Source: Ricinus communis
Taxonomy: Eukaryota > Streptophyta > Magnoliopsida > Malpighiales > Euphorbiaceae
Direction of reading: 5' to 3'
Length of the DNA stretch: 64,000 nt
NCBI RefSeq assembly: GCF_019578655.1
Contig: NC_063259.1
Span: 18,008,489-18,072,488, forward strand
The notes under the pieces: generated by a model
Databases searched by the model: none
The model's input: only the letters and a program-made list of their open reading frames with translations
Told to the model about the DNA's origin: nothing
Made by a program: the position numbers and the translations under genes
Shown: piece by piece, positions 20,687 through 30,597 of the stretch
Layout: each line of letters starts with the position of its first letter
Position numbering within the stretch: the stretch's first letter is position 1

Positions 20687-22181
20687 TGATATGCATAGTT
20701 TTACACATATTTGTTGGCATATTATTGCGGATATTCTTAGCATTTATTGTGTTTTTATAGCATGATCACCCATGTTTTGTGTTCTTTCGTGTTCCAAGAG
20801 ATTTTGTAGGTCCATCATCAGTGCTTTAGCATTTTAGTTCAATTTCGGGCAAAAACGGAGGGAATCACAAGCTTTTGACCTTGGGAAGTCAACAAGGACC
20901 GTATTGGAGCCCGTGCAAAAATTCCAAGTCATGTAGCTTAAGAACTTTGAAGCAGCACATTTTTCGAGGGTATCACGCCCCAAAGCATGGTCCGTGTTGG
21001 CTAACACAGGTCAGAACACGGCCCTGCTCGATTTAGTTCATTCTGTCAATTGGAGTCCAACACGGACTGGACACAGCCCGTGTTGAGGGAAACGGGTTGG
21101 AACACAGCCGTATTTGCACAATGTATAAAAGGAACGAGCCAAAAAGAGCGAAAGGGGTTCCAGATCGGCGATTTTGACTCTTCATCTTCCTTTATAATTT
21201 TGCTAGACATGTTTCAAGCATTTCAGGGCGGCTTCCAGGAGACTGGTCCCACCTTGGAACCTCAGATTAGTGATTCTGGATTTTAGATTGAAGATTGAAG
21301 AGGAGTTTTGGAGCAAATCAAGAGGCTATTCTGGAGATCAACTGTAGTGTACATCAAGACTTGGAGCTGTTAATCCAATTCTAGGAAAAGGGTGTATATG
21401 TTTCAATTTCTTTATTCTCTCATTGTAATTGAATTCCTATTTGTTTTAGATATGAACATGTGTAGCTAGATTGGTTGAACCCATTGGGGTTCCTATGTTG
21501 TTGGATTGCTTTTAATGTTTATGAGACTTTGATTATCAATGCTTGTTTCTTGTTGCTTTCATTATTAATGAGAAATCACATTATTCATGAGACGTTGTGA
21601 GTTGTGGTGTTTAGATTGCTTTATGTAATTAAGAAGTTCATTTAGCAATTGGAAATTTAAATAGCAAGAACTGGTCAATGATCACTTAGAGATAAGGATT
21701 ATTGACTAGCCGGATTAAGAATTAACAGAGCTTAATAGAGGCGGATTAAAGCTTAATGCTAACTTAATAATCGATCGTTAGGAAGAGATTCCAATTTTAG
21801 GTTCTTAGGTTTGGGAATTCGGTTATCTCGAGAGGGAAACCGAATTCAGTTAAGAATTCATCCACGGGTAATCGCAATTAGTAATCAATATAATCTCTAC
21901 CTTCACTAAAATCCAACTAGCTTAGGTCCTCTTGGGTTTGCTTTTTCCTTTAATTGTTTCATGAAATCCTTCCAGACTGTTTGACATTTAGTTAATCACT
22001 TAGCTTATATATAATCATAGAATAGCAACTTCATCGATTTGTTAAGGTTAGATAGCATAAGACGCTGCAGTAGTTCTAGGATCACCCTTTCCTGAGAATA
22101 CGACCATGATACTCGCCATTAGTGCTAGTTTGCATCGATAGGTTCACTTCCTTAGATTGTAACTATATAATTTGCCTATCA
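20687..22181 (+). repeat. Athila LTR type D
   Basis: It starts TGATATGCATAG and ends TTTGCCTATCA, followed after six bases by a perfect tRNA-Asp primer-binding site, so it is a 5' LTR. It matches 58742-60272. TATAAAAGG near 21123 follows the GC-rich motif cluster at 20890-21110. Only about 60 bases of internal sequence remain before an inverted LTR begins at 22263. Confidence 0.85.
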
Positions 22182-22187
22182 AGTTTT

Positions 22188-22205
22188 TGGCGCCGTTGCC
22201 GGGGA
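22188..22205 (+). other. Primer-binding site, tRNA-Asp, perfect
   Basis: TGGCGCCGTTGCCGGGGA is the exact complement of the 3' end of plant tRNA-Asp including CCA, the primer used by Athila. It is the best-preserved site in the window. Confidence 0.92.
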
Positions 22206-22262
22206 ACTTTTGTGTCAGCTAGAGTGAATTTGTGTTTGTGTTAATGATGGTTGCTTTCTATG
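22206..22262 (+). other. Residual Athila leader
   Basis: This short leader matches the start of the leader after 60296. It is cut by the inverted LTR. Confidence 0.5.
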
Positions 22263-23186
22263 CAGCTACAATCTAAGGCAGTGTACCTATCGATGCAGTC
22301 TAGCACTAATGGCGAGTATCAAGGTCGTATTCCTTGGGAAAGTGAAAGCCCAGAGTTACTCTTTTGTTCTTTGTTATATTAACCTAAAATAAATGATGAA
22401 TAATTTCTAAACTAACTAATAGCTACAAGCAAAATTCTAAGGGAGATGCAGGAGTAATTGATAAATAAAATAACCAAGACAAGAAAGCAAACCCAAATGG
22501 AACCTAAACTAGTTGGCAATCAAATAAATGATAAAGGATTGGTGAGTCTAATTATGCTACCCGTGGATGAATTCTTAACAGAATTCGGTTTCTCTCTCGA
22601 GATAACCGAATTCCTAAATCTAATAACCTAAAGTTGGAATCTCTTCCTAATGATTGATTCTTAAATTAGTATTAAGCTTTAATCCGCCTCTATTAAGCTT
22701 TGTTAATTCTTAATCCGGCTAGTTAATTATCCTTATCTCTAAGCGATTATTATACAGTTCTTGCTATTCAAAATTCCAATTGCCAAATGGACATATCAAT
22801 CACACAAAGCAATATAAATACATAATTCACAACGTCTCATGAATAATGCATTATCTTATTAATACTGAAAGCAAGAAGAATACAACTTGTTTTTCTTTGA
22901 TGTTTGATGCACCCAACATGGCCGTGTTGGTGCCCGTGTTGGGTACACGGCCAGTGTTTAAACCAACATGGCCATGTTCAACTTTCTCATGCGCATACTT
23001 AGCTTGTTTTGGCAGCTTTGACGTCTAATTATACTCCAATTCTTCCATTTATCATTCTTTGAATTCTTTTAGACCTAATGCACACAAACAGACACATAGG
23101 GTGAGTGTTGGGACCAATTCACATCCAAATGTCCATAAAATCAATCTTAGAAACCCCATTTAGATGTGTGTATTTTACGCACATCA
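22263..23186 (-). repeat. Chimeric Athila LTR (type C start, type D end), 3' LTR of element F
   Basis: In reverse complement it begins TGATGTGCG at 23186 as type C (22890-23186), then continues as the type-D 3' part (22263-22880, matching 59640-60250). It lies tail to tail with the LTR at 20687-22181, with about 80 bases between them. A polypurine tract adjoins 23186. Confidence 0.72.
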
Positions 23187-23201
23187 AATAACCCCACACT
23201 T
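23187..23201 (-). other. Polypurine tract of Athila F
   Basis: The complement reads AAGTGTGGGGTTATT, directly before the 3' LTR of element F. Confidence 0.7.
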
Positions 23202-24756
23202 AGCTCATTGCTTGTCCTCAAGCAATCAAGAGTAAGTAAGGCAGTATTTGATGCATTGAGCGATTTAACACTATCCTTTAAACACTTTGAGTGACTTAGA
23301 GTGAATCTTGTGAGGAGTTGGTTCTGAATAATTTTGTTGAGATAGTATTTTGTGAATTTATAGCATCTTGGTTGTGATGATTGAATTGATTGCTTTGTTT
23401 CTTTTTCCTTGACTTATGCTTGTTAAGGATATGTGCAGGAGCTCTCTAGCTTGTTTGTCAGTTTAAGTGTTGTTCCTTAGTGGTTTATTTTCCTTATGCT
23501 TGCTCTTAAATCCTGCTCCTACCACTTATGGAGAGTCAACAGCCATGTCAAGAGTTCTTTATAAGGGTTGTAATGGGGATTAGGTAAGGGTAGGTAAATT
23601 TGGTAAGAGTTGAACCTATGGTGTTCTACAATGAGATAAATGACATGCACACAAGCCACAAAAATTATAAGGGATAAACAATGAACAGTAGTCCAAGGTG
23701 GGAAATAGGAATCAAGTCAAAATGTTTAGCTCACTTACTTTCTTTCTTTTCATCACCTTTCCTTCTTATTCTTCTATTTATTTTTTTTCTTTTTTTTTCA
23801 TAAGGGAAGAACATTCACGTAATAGAGTGAATTTCTTTTGGATTGAAGAAAGCTGCTATAAGATTCCACACTATTCCCAAGACAAAAATTCCCAATAAAA
23901 ATAACTGATATGCAGAATCATAACCCAAAGCAGAATAAAACTAAGTGGCAATGAAATATGATAAAAAGAATGGTGAAAGAGAGGGTTATCTACAGAATCA
24001 ATAAACGAATGAAGGCTATTTGGCTAGAATGAAAAACCTAAGTGCCTCTATCATACCAAAGTGTTAAACTCTCCTTGTGGCCCTCATAAGCATTACCGAG
24101 CAAGTTCTAAAAGTAAAGACAGTAATTGGCACTCTCAACAAGAAATAAATACAAGCATATAAAGTGTATGCTTACAATTTAGGCTCAATTTCTCACAAGT
24201 GTGCTTTTGAGTAGGTTCCAAACAAAAATCATCAAAACAAAATTAAATAAACTAAAGCAACTTAGTGCAAAACTCAAACTAATTATCTTACATTCTTCCA
24301 CAAAACTCAACACTATCGATTTTACCCGATCACATGGACATAAACAGGATTTCAAAAGCAAGTCAACAGTAAGAGCATCGAAACAAAGTGAAAAATTTTC
24401 AAAATTTTACAAAAGATTGCAAAAAGAATAAATAAATAACTAAGATGTGATAAATATTACCCACCCCACACTTGAAGGACACACTGTCCCCAGTATACAA
24501 AATATATAAGAAATGAAAAAGGAAAAAGAACTAATACTGCCCTGACTATGGCTCTAGAGTGAAAAGAGGTGCATCATCAGGGATATCAGGATGTTGGCTA
24601 GTCTACGGTAGATGAGTGGCTGCAAATAATAAAATAAAGAATTAAAATCAAAACTGAAATAAAAATTAAATAAAAATTAAATAAAATATAAAAACTAAAA
24701 CTAATAAAATGTTTCAAAATAAAAAGTTAAAATATTAGAGATTAAAGATAAAAATT
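23202..24756 (-). other. 3' untranslated region of Athila F
   Basis: It contains the Athila block AGAACTTGCTCGGTAATGCT in reverse complement near 24093-24112 and the GACAAGC block near 23210. It is AT-rich with poly-A/T runs (23780-23800, 24600-24720). Small ORFs look random. A second CCCACACTT-type tract lies at 24463. Confidence 0.6.
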
Positions 24757-24885
24757 GGGGTGCCTCCCAAAAGCGCTTCTTTTTTATGTGATGACCTTCT
24801 TAGCTGGACTCATGGTGAAAAGCAAACGGGCGTGATCGATAACCATCCATCCTTCTTCCAAGGAAATGTCTTCAAGTATCCACTT
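24757..24885 (-). pseudogene. Athila F tail after pol
   Basis: The complement of 24757-24780 reads GCGCTTTTGGGAGGCACCCC, a phrase I associate with the end of Athila coding regions (memory only). The sequence upstream of it continues beyond element E: 37693 onward and 24885 backward form one interrupted minus-strand sequence. Confidence 0.45.
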
Positions 24886-26303
24886 TGATGGGCTCTTTAT
24901 ACAACCTACACCTAAGGCAGTGAACCTACCGATGCAGCCTAGCACTAGTGAGTATCAAGGTCGTATCCTTGGAGATCGGGTGAACCTAGAGTTACTACTG
25001 TTTGCTATGTTATCTAGTCTGAAATAGGGTGTGAAAGTTCTAACGTACCAGCTAATGGTTATGAGTGCAAATAAGTAAATGAAGAACAACGAACAATCAA
25101 AAGACAATTGCAAAGAGAGAAACAAACCCAAAAGGGAGCCTAAGTGATGGAATTCTAAAAATGGATTGTATGGATTGCTGATCTTGCTTACCCGTGCCTA
25201 AATCCTGAATTGAATCCCGGTTCCTCTCTCGAGCTTATCGGATTCCTAAACCTGCACTAACCTAATAGATTCTCTTCCTATCGGATTACTACAGATTAGC
25301 ATTAAGTATGATTTAAAACTATTAAGAGTTATTAGTTCTTAATCCGGCGAGTAAATCAACCTTATCTCTAAGTTTAACTACCAGTCCTTACTATTCAATG
25401 TCCAGTTGTAACAAGCATTTCTCAATGTCAAGAAACAACCTAATAAACAATTAATCCAACGTCTCAAATTAACTGAATCAAACTTTTATTACTGAATAGC
25501 AAGAAGATTGCAAGAATGACAATTATAAAAACTAACAATTAAGCATAATCCATCAACAAAGGTGAACCCTAATGGATTCAAAAGATCTAGCTACTCATGT
25601 TCATGGTTAAAGCAATTAGGGAACAAAATAAGGAAAAACAAATTAAAGGCATGTACACCCTTCTCTTTCAAGCTGAATGAGAAACCCTAAAATTGCAAAT
25701 TCAAAATCTCAAACCCTAGTTGCCTCTTGAATGCTCCCAAAGTTTGTCTTGATCTTCAATTTGATGTTGGAACAAGTGAAATCCCTCCTTCAATTGATGA
25801 ATTTTTGATCTCTCAAGGTTTACAATTGAGGTATAGGAAAACAATTGAATAAGTGTGTGTCTTGGAATTAAGTCCAAAAATCGTCTCCTTTCCAAAAGAA
25901 CTCAAAATTGCCTATATAGTTGATTGTTTGAGTCCAGTCAGTGATGATTGACTCCTTCCAAGCCGTGCCCAAGCCGGTCTTTGAGCCACCACAGGCCGTC
26001 TTTGGAGGCCGTGGTGGCTACGGAAGTCATGCTGAAATGGCACTATTGGGGATAGCCTCTTGGTAATTCAGCACGGCCGGAGTCCAGGCCGTGCTCAACC
26101 CTCGAGGTGCTAGTTCTCACCCAATTTGATGGATTTTGGTCCGTAATCACTTGTATTTCCCTCGATTATTGATGGTGTCCTTCGAAAATGACCTGAAACG
26201 AGAAAGGAAACAAAAGACAGGTGATTCTAGCATAAAACGGGATAATCATGCATAAAAATGTAAACAGTCGGGCATGAAAACATGTGTAGTATGATGCTTA
26301 TCA
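24886..26303 (-). repeat. 3' LTR of Athila E
   Basis: The minus-strand LTR begins TGATAAGCATCATAC (at 26303) and ends AGCCCATCA (at 24886). It aligns with 36209-37692. GC-rich motifs lie at 25960-26100, and CTATATAGGC near 25912-25921 is the likely TATA region. Confidence 0.87.
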
Positions 26304-26318
26304 AATTACCCCACACTT
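26304..26318 (-). other. Polypurine tract of Athila E
   Basis: The complement reads AAGTGTGGGGTAATT, directly before the 3' LTR and following the conserved GACAAGCAAAAGTTT block. Confidence 0.75.
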
Positions 26319-27934
26319 AAACTTTTGCTTGTCCTCAAGCAATCAACAACTCACTCCTCAAACAGATACCAAATAACTCAATCAAATGCATTGCAGGAGG
26401 TTAACTCAAAATAAATTTCAAAACTCCATAATGATTTTTCCCAAAATCCCCAAATCACTAAATCCTTAAGAGAGAGAACAAACTTAATAAAGTTGCTAAA
26501 GTTAAAATGATAAACCATCTAAATTGAGAAATTGAGAACCATGCCTCACAAGATGTCACTCAAAACACACAAGTGTATATAGGTGAAAGAAGATCGCCAA
26601 GCTCTCAACGCAAAAATACAGAAAAAGTGCTTACCATAGGCTTGCTTATAGATCCAATCTCCACTACTACGAAATAATCAATAATCATGATCAAAGGGTC
26701 TTGAGCCAGGTTGTAATGGGGTTAAGGTAGGGTACGTATAAATATGGAAAGTAGGCTACAAGTTGCTGGAAGTTAAGCAAGTAATGCAAGAAAGTAATGA
26801 AGGATCAAGTGTTGTACCAAAATGAACACTAAATTGCTCTAAAAATAAGATGATGCTCAAAATGAACTAAATTAATACTCTTTTTATTTTTTTTTATTGA
26901 ATATATATATACTATGTATATATATTACAACAGCTTATGTAGGGGTTGTTGGTTATTGACACATACAATAAGACTGAATATCAATTTTTTTTTTTTTTAA
27001 TTGAAGGGAGCATCTATGAAAAATCTAGCAACTTAGTGAAATATATGATTGCAGATTGATCCAAAATAAAATGCAGCATAAACTTACATAATTTCCAGCA
27101 ACAATGGTTGAAAGAATGGTCAAATGAATAGAAGTGATAAAATGAGTGTCACTGTTATTATTATCACGAAAGGAAAGGCTAAGGCTCAAAATTGGTTCAC
27201 TAAGGGAAAAACAGGGTTAGGCTTTTTGGCCAAATTGTGTAAATCCTAAGTGCCCAAATCATCTCACGATTATTGACGATTCATGTAAAGCAAGTTCTAG
27301 AAACAGAGATTCTGTACAATGCTCACTAATGAAAGAAAAGGGAGCATAATAGTGATGCACCAATTAGCTCAAAATCTCACCATTTGAGTGGGTTAAAATT
27401 GCATGAATTCTCAAACCAAAGTTTAAACAGTCAATCATAATAATAAGCAACAATATTAACAGTGTTCTATATCTAAGATAAAGTAAAATGGAAGAATTTA
27501 AGGAAAAATACTAGTTTTACCTGGCTGGATTGTAATTAAGAGATTCGTTCATTGCCTTCTTCCCAACAAGGTTCGATAAAAGCTATAAGGGAATCCATTC
27601 AAAGGAGAAAAAGTCATCAACTACTTAATTAAAACAAAAATCAAGATAGGTATAACATCAGTAGATACCTACCCCACATTTTAGTATAACACTGTCCACA
27701 GTGTTAGAGAGATTAAGACTGAGCAAGCATATGATTCACATATTATGGTTCTGAAAGGTCATACTTTTTTTTTTTTAAAAAAATTAAAAGGCATAGTGTT
27801 CTACTTAACATAAACAGACAAATGCAAGGAAATAACATAAAATTAAGCATGCTACAAGCAAGAAAGTAAAAGGAGATAATAATAAAAAAAATAAAGAAAA
27901 AGGAAAAAGGAAAATATCACAAAATTTTGTTTCG
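26319..27934 (-). other. 3' untranslated region of Athila E
   Basis: It has an Athila-type 3' region with the AGAACTTGC block in reverse near 27288-27298, AT-dinucleotide runs at 26903-26932, and poly-T/A tracts at 26881-26900, 26984-26999 and 27765-27785. No gene is seen. Confidence 0.6.
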
Positions 27935-29467
27935 CTAGGAGTCTGCTGATGGTGTATCCTCACTGGTTGGATCTGCTGGAAGTTGGGGGGCAGGGAAATT
28001 TGCTGAGGAAGGGGGCGATGGTGGATCAGGGTCCGTGAAGCATGTTGCCAAATCGAACTCCATATCATCAATGAGCCGCTGATTTTGTGCTCCAGTCTCT
28101 GCCATCTTTTGAATCTGCACTACTATGAAGTCTGTCTGGGTGGCCTGCCTTTCTAAACCACTCATGAGCTGTTGAAGCACACTGTTCAAACTGCCAAACT
28201 GTGCCTTTGTTTCTTCTTGAAACCGCACAAAATCAGTATACTGCTGCTGCTGTAGATCGCAGACTCGATCTAAACGGTCGGCCATAGCACTGATCTAAAC
28301 GCTCGATGTCCCTGCCGAATGAGAGGATGAGGCTCCAGATGAGGGCATAAACACTCTAGCTGGGTTAGGAATCCTAACATTCGGAATCTCGACCGACGGA
28401 TGTTGGGCTCCTCTAGCCGCTGCCTCTCTAGCCTCCCTGACTATTGTGCTCACGAGCCTATATTCAATACCATGTGGATGTCTAGTGGCCGTGATCATCT
28501 GCATGTTGATCATCTATCTGATCCCTAGTGGTGTCATGTCACCAATATTTGGAAGCTCCGACAGACAGTCGTCCAATACATCCAGTCTCTTAGCTAACCT
28601 AGTCACATACGGACCGAAACAATAATGCATCTTCTTCTGGGCGTCTACTATAAATGAACGGACTTAGCGAGCCAATAAATATCCCAAGTCTACCTTCTTC
28701 TGATGTTGCATAGCCCAGAGAATAAAGACATCGATGCGTATTCTGGCTGTCCCCTCGGCTTGTAATGGTGTAAGCTAGAAGGGTATGAATGTAGCGGAGA
28801 TGGTCCGGTAGGCTAGATGCCTTAGACCTGCTTGGGTAGTATGTTTCCGGCCTCATTACCAATGAGTCCCACATGGTGTCATATGAAATTGGGTGGATGT
28901 AGAGACATCCCTGATACTCCTCCCCTGAGATTTCTTGTTCAGTCCATAATCCTAAATGCATGCCAAATTGTGGGACTGACATCGAGAACTCCCTTCCCCT
29001 AAGCCTGAAATAAATTGCATCAGGCTGATGCCAATTTGTGATCTCTTGCTGCAGGAAGAAGGTGCTGAGGAACTCGATCGTAAGCTCACGGTAGGTTGGC
29101 TCAATGATGTCAAAAAATCTCGCATACGGCAGAGTCTCGAACAGTGTGTGCACATCTTGAGCTAATCCCACTCTCTCTAGGGATGTGAAGTCTATGCAAC
29201 GGCCCGCCATCACTTTCTTCCATCTCATGACTTGGAATCTACTTTCATTGTCTGCATTAGGGAATGTCCACAATGGATGACGGCCAGGTGTGGATAGGTT
29301 CACAGCAGGTGCTTTCCGAGGTCGGACTATTTGCTGTTGTGGTGGAGGTGGAAGTCATGGTGCTGGTTCACAGTCTTTGTGGAGGAAAACGTTCCTTCAC
29401 CACGCGATCGCTTGCTGGTACCGACGCGTTTCAGTTGCTTTCTACGAGATTTATCGCGGTCCGTCAT
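27935..29467 (-). pseudogene. Athila third ORF (env position; ATHILA-ORF-like), broken
   Basis: The minus-strand ATG at 29467 opens a basic N-terminus (MTDRDKSRRKQLKR). The frame shifts between about 29340 and 29303, and the main block follows (28599-29303): RHPLWTFPNADNESRF, MAGRCIDFTSLERVGLA, and a long helical region with FRLRGREFSMSVPQFGMHLG. After a frame change come PHGIEYRLVSTIVREAREAA (28295-28513) and a glutamine-rich, coiled-coil-like tail (27935-28285, MADRLDRVCDLQQQQY... ending in a proline/serine tail). It lies between integrase and the 3' LTR, where Athila elements carry an env-like ORF. I see no clear signal peptide or membrane helix, so calling it an envelope is not justified by sequence alone. 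It resembles the family known as ATHILA ORF-1. The open frame at 29303 starts at a non-ATG codon, hence my choice of 29467. Confidence 0.65.
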
Positions 29468-29472
29468 ATCAC

Positions 29473-29895
29473 CTAATGCAACGAATTATTATTATTTTTT
29501 TTTGTAAGAATTCAAGTTAATGAAAGAAATAATCTACCGAATCAACAACATAATGATTATAATTCGACTAACCAAAAACTTGTATAAACTAATAAGCCGA
29601 TACATACCAATCTAATTTATCGTGAACCAGCAATTGCAATTTAAGTCTAAACATTGTTCATGCTTTGCATGCTGTAGGCACATTTTATTTCCACCAAAAC
29701 CCTACACTTATCATTTTCATAACCGACTACACTACAAACACAACAACTAATGTAAATTAACCTAACCAAGGTCATATGGTTACAATATAAAGCCACCAAG
29801 ATATCCTAGCATGTCCTAACAAAAGTATATGTATAAAATAGAAGTCAAATCATAATTAAATTAAAAAAAATAAAGCAACAAATGAAGAGACTTAC
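29473..29895 (-). other. Putative intron before the Athila third ORF
   Basis: On the minus strand CTCAG|GTAAGT (donor at 29895) is a near-perfect plant 5' splice site, and TGCATTAG (ending 29473) is a good 3' splice site six bases before the ATG at 29467. The 423 bases between are AT-rich, as plant introns are. Splicing is inferred from consensus only. Confidence 0.4.
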
Positions 29896-30300
29896 CTGAG
29901 TTCGTTGAGGAAAGTGAGAAGGGTGAGATAAGGGTATAAGAACAACACCTTTGAGCTAAGGAAAACAAAAGGGAAGCAAAATTTTTAGAGGCCTCCCCTT
30001 CTTATAGGCACGTGGTCGGCACGGGTGAGGGTAAGGTTGTGCGGACCAGCACGGCTAGGACTCAGCCCGTGCTGAGCCTTTAGCCTTCTTGTGATACACC
30101 TTGGCACGGGCAGTGGCACGGCCGTGCTGACTAGCACGGCATGGGGTTGTATCCCGTGATGCCTTCGGAAGCCGTGACCATTTATTCTCTATCCTTCAAC
30201 ACGGGCTTGACTCTAGACGTGCTCCTCAGCACGGCCTGGTGTTGTAGCCCGTGATGGCCACGGAAACCGTGATGAAACGAGGTGTTTCTGGGCTTTCCTT
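29896..30300 (-). promoter_or_regulatory. GC-palindrome-rich spacer, possible promoter of the third ORF
   Basis: Between integrase and the third ORF, 30010-30300 is filled with CAGCACGGCC / GGCCGTGCTGA motifs like those in the U3 part of every Athila LTR here. Downstream on the minus strand is TATAAG (complement of 30001-30006), then about 100 bases of CT-rich leader and the donor site at 29895. The layout copies that of an LTR promoter. It could also be a relic of an LTR fragment; no TG...CA boundaries are visible. Confidence 0.4.
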
Positions 30301-30540
30301 TGCCATCTCGAGTCGCCTTGCTCCATACCTGTATTTAACACATATACGCACGTAATTAGATCATAGAACAAGTAGATATGGTCAAACGGAAGAGTCTGTC
30401 CTCTCCGATTACATAAGTCCGAAAAATTAAAAACCCTAATTACTGTTAAGCAACTATAATAAAGTCAAAGGAAAATAATGAAACAATCACAACTAATTAA
30501 AAACATGAAAGTATAATCCAAGTCGAATGTATAGAAGTGC

Positions 30541-30562
30541 TTATTTATTTATTTATTTATTT
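30541..30562. repeat. (TTTA)n microsatellite
   Basis: Five and a half copies of a TTTA unit lie just downstream of the integrase end of Athila E. Confidence 0.85.
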
Positions 30563-30597
30563 AGCAGAGTCTTAAGCTTGACTCATTCGGATCACCC

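Noticed and set aside
27935..29467. Calling the Athila third ORF a true envelope protein
   Set aside because: No signal peptide, cleavage site or membrane helix is visible. Only its position matches that of env.
29264..29520. Two plus-strand ORFs with glycine/valine-rich text
   Set aside because: They lie antisense to the start of the Athila third ORF and have no domain; shadows of that coding region.
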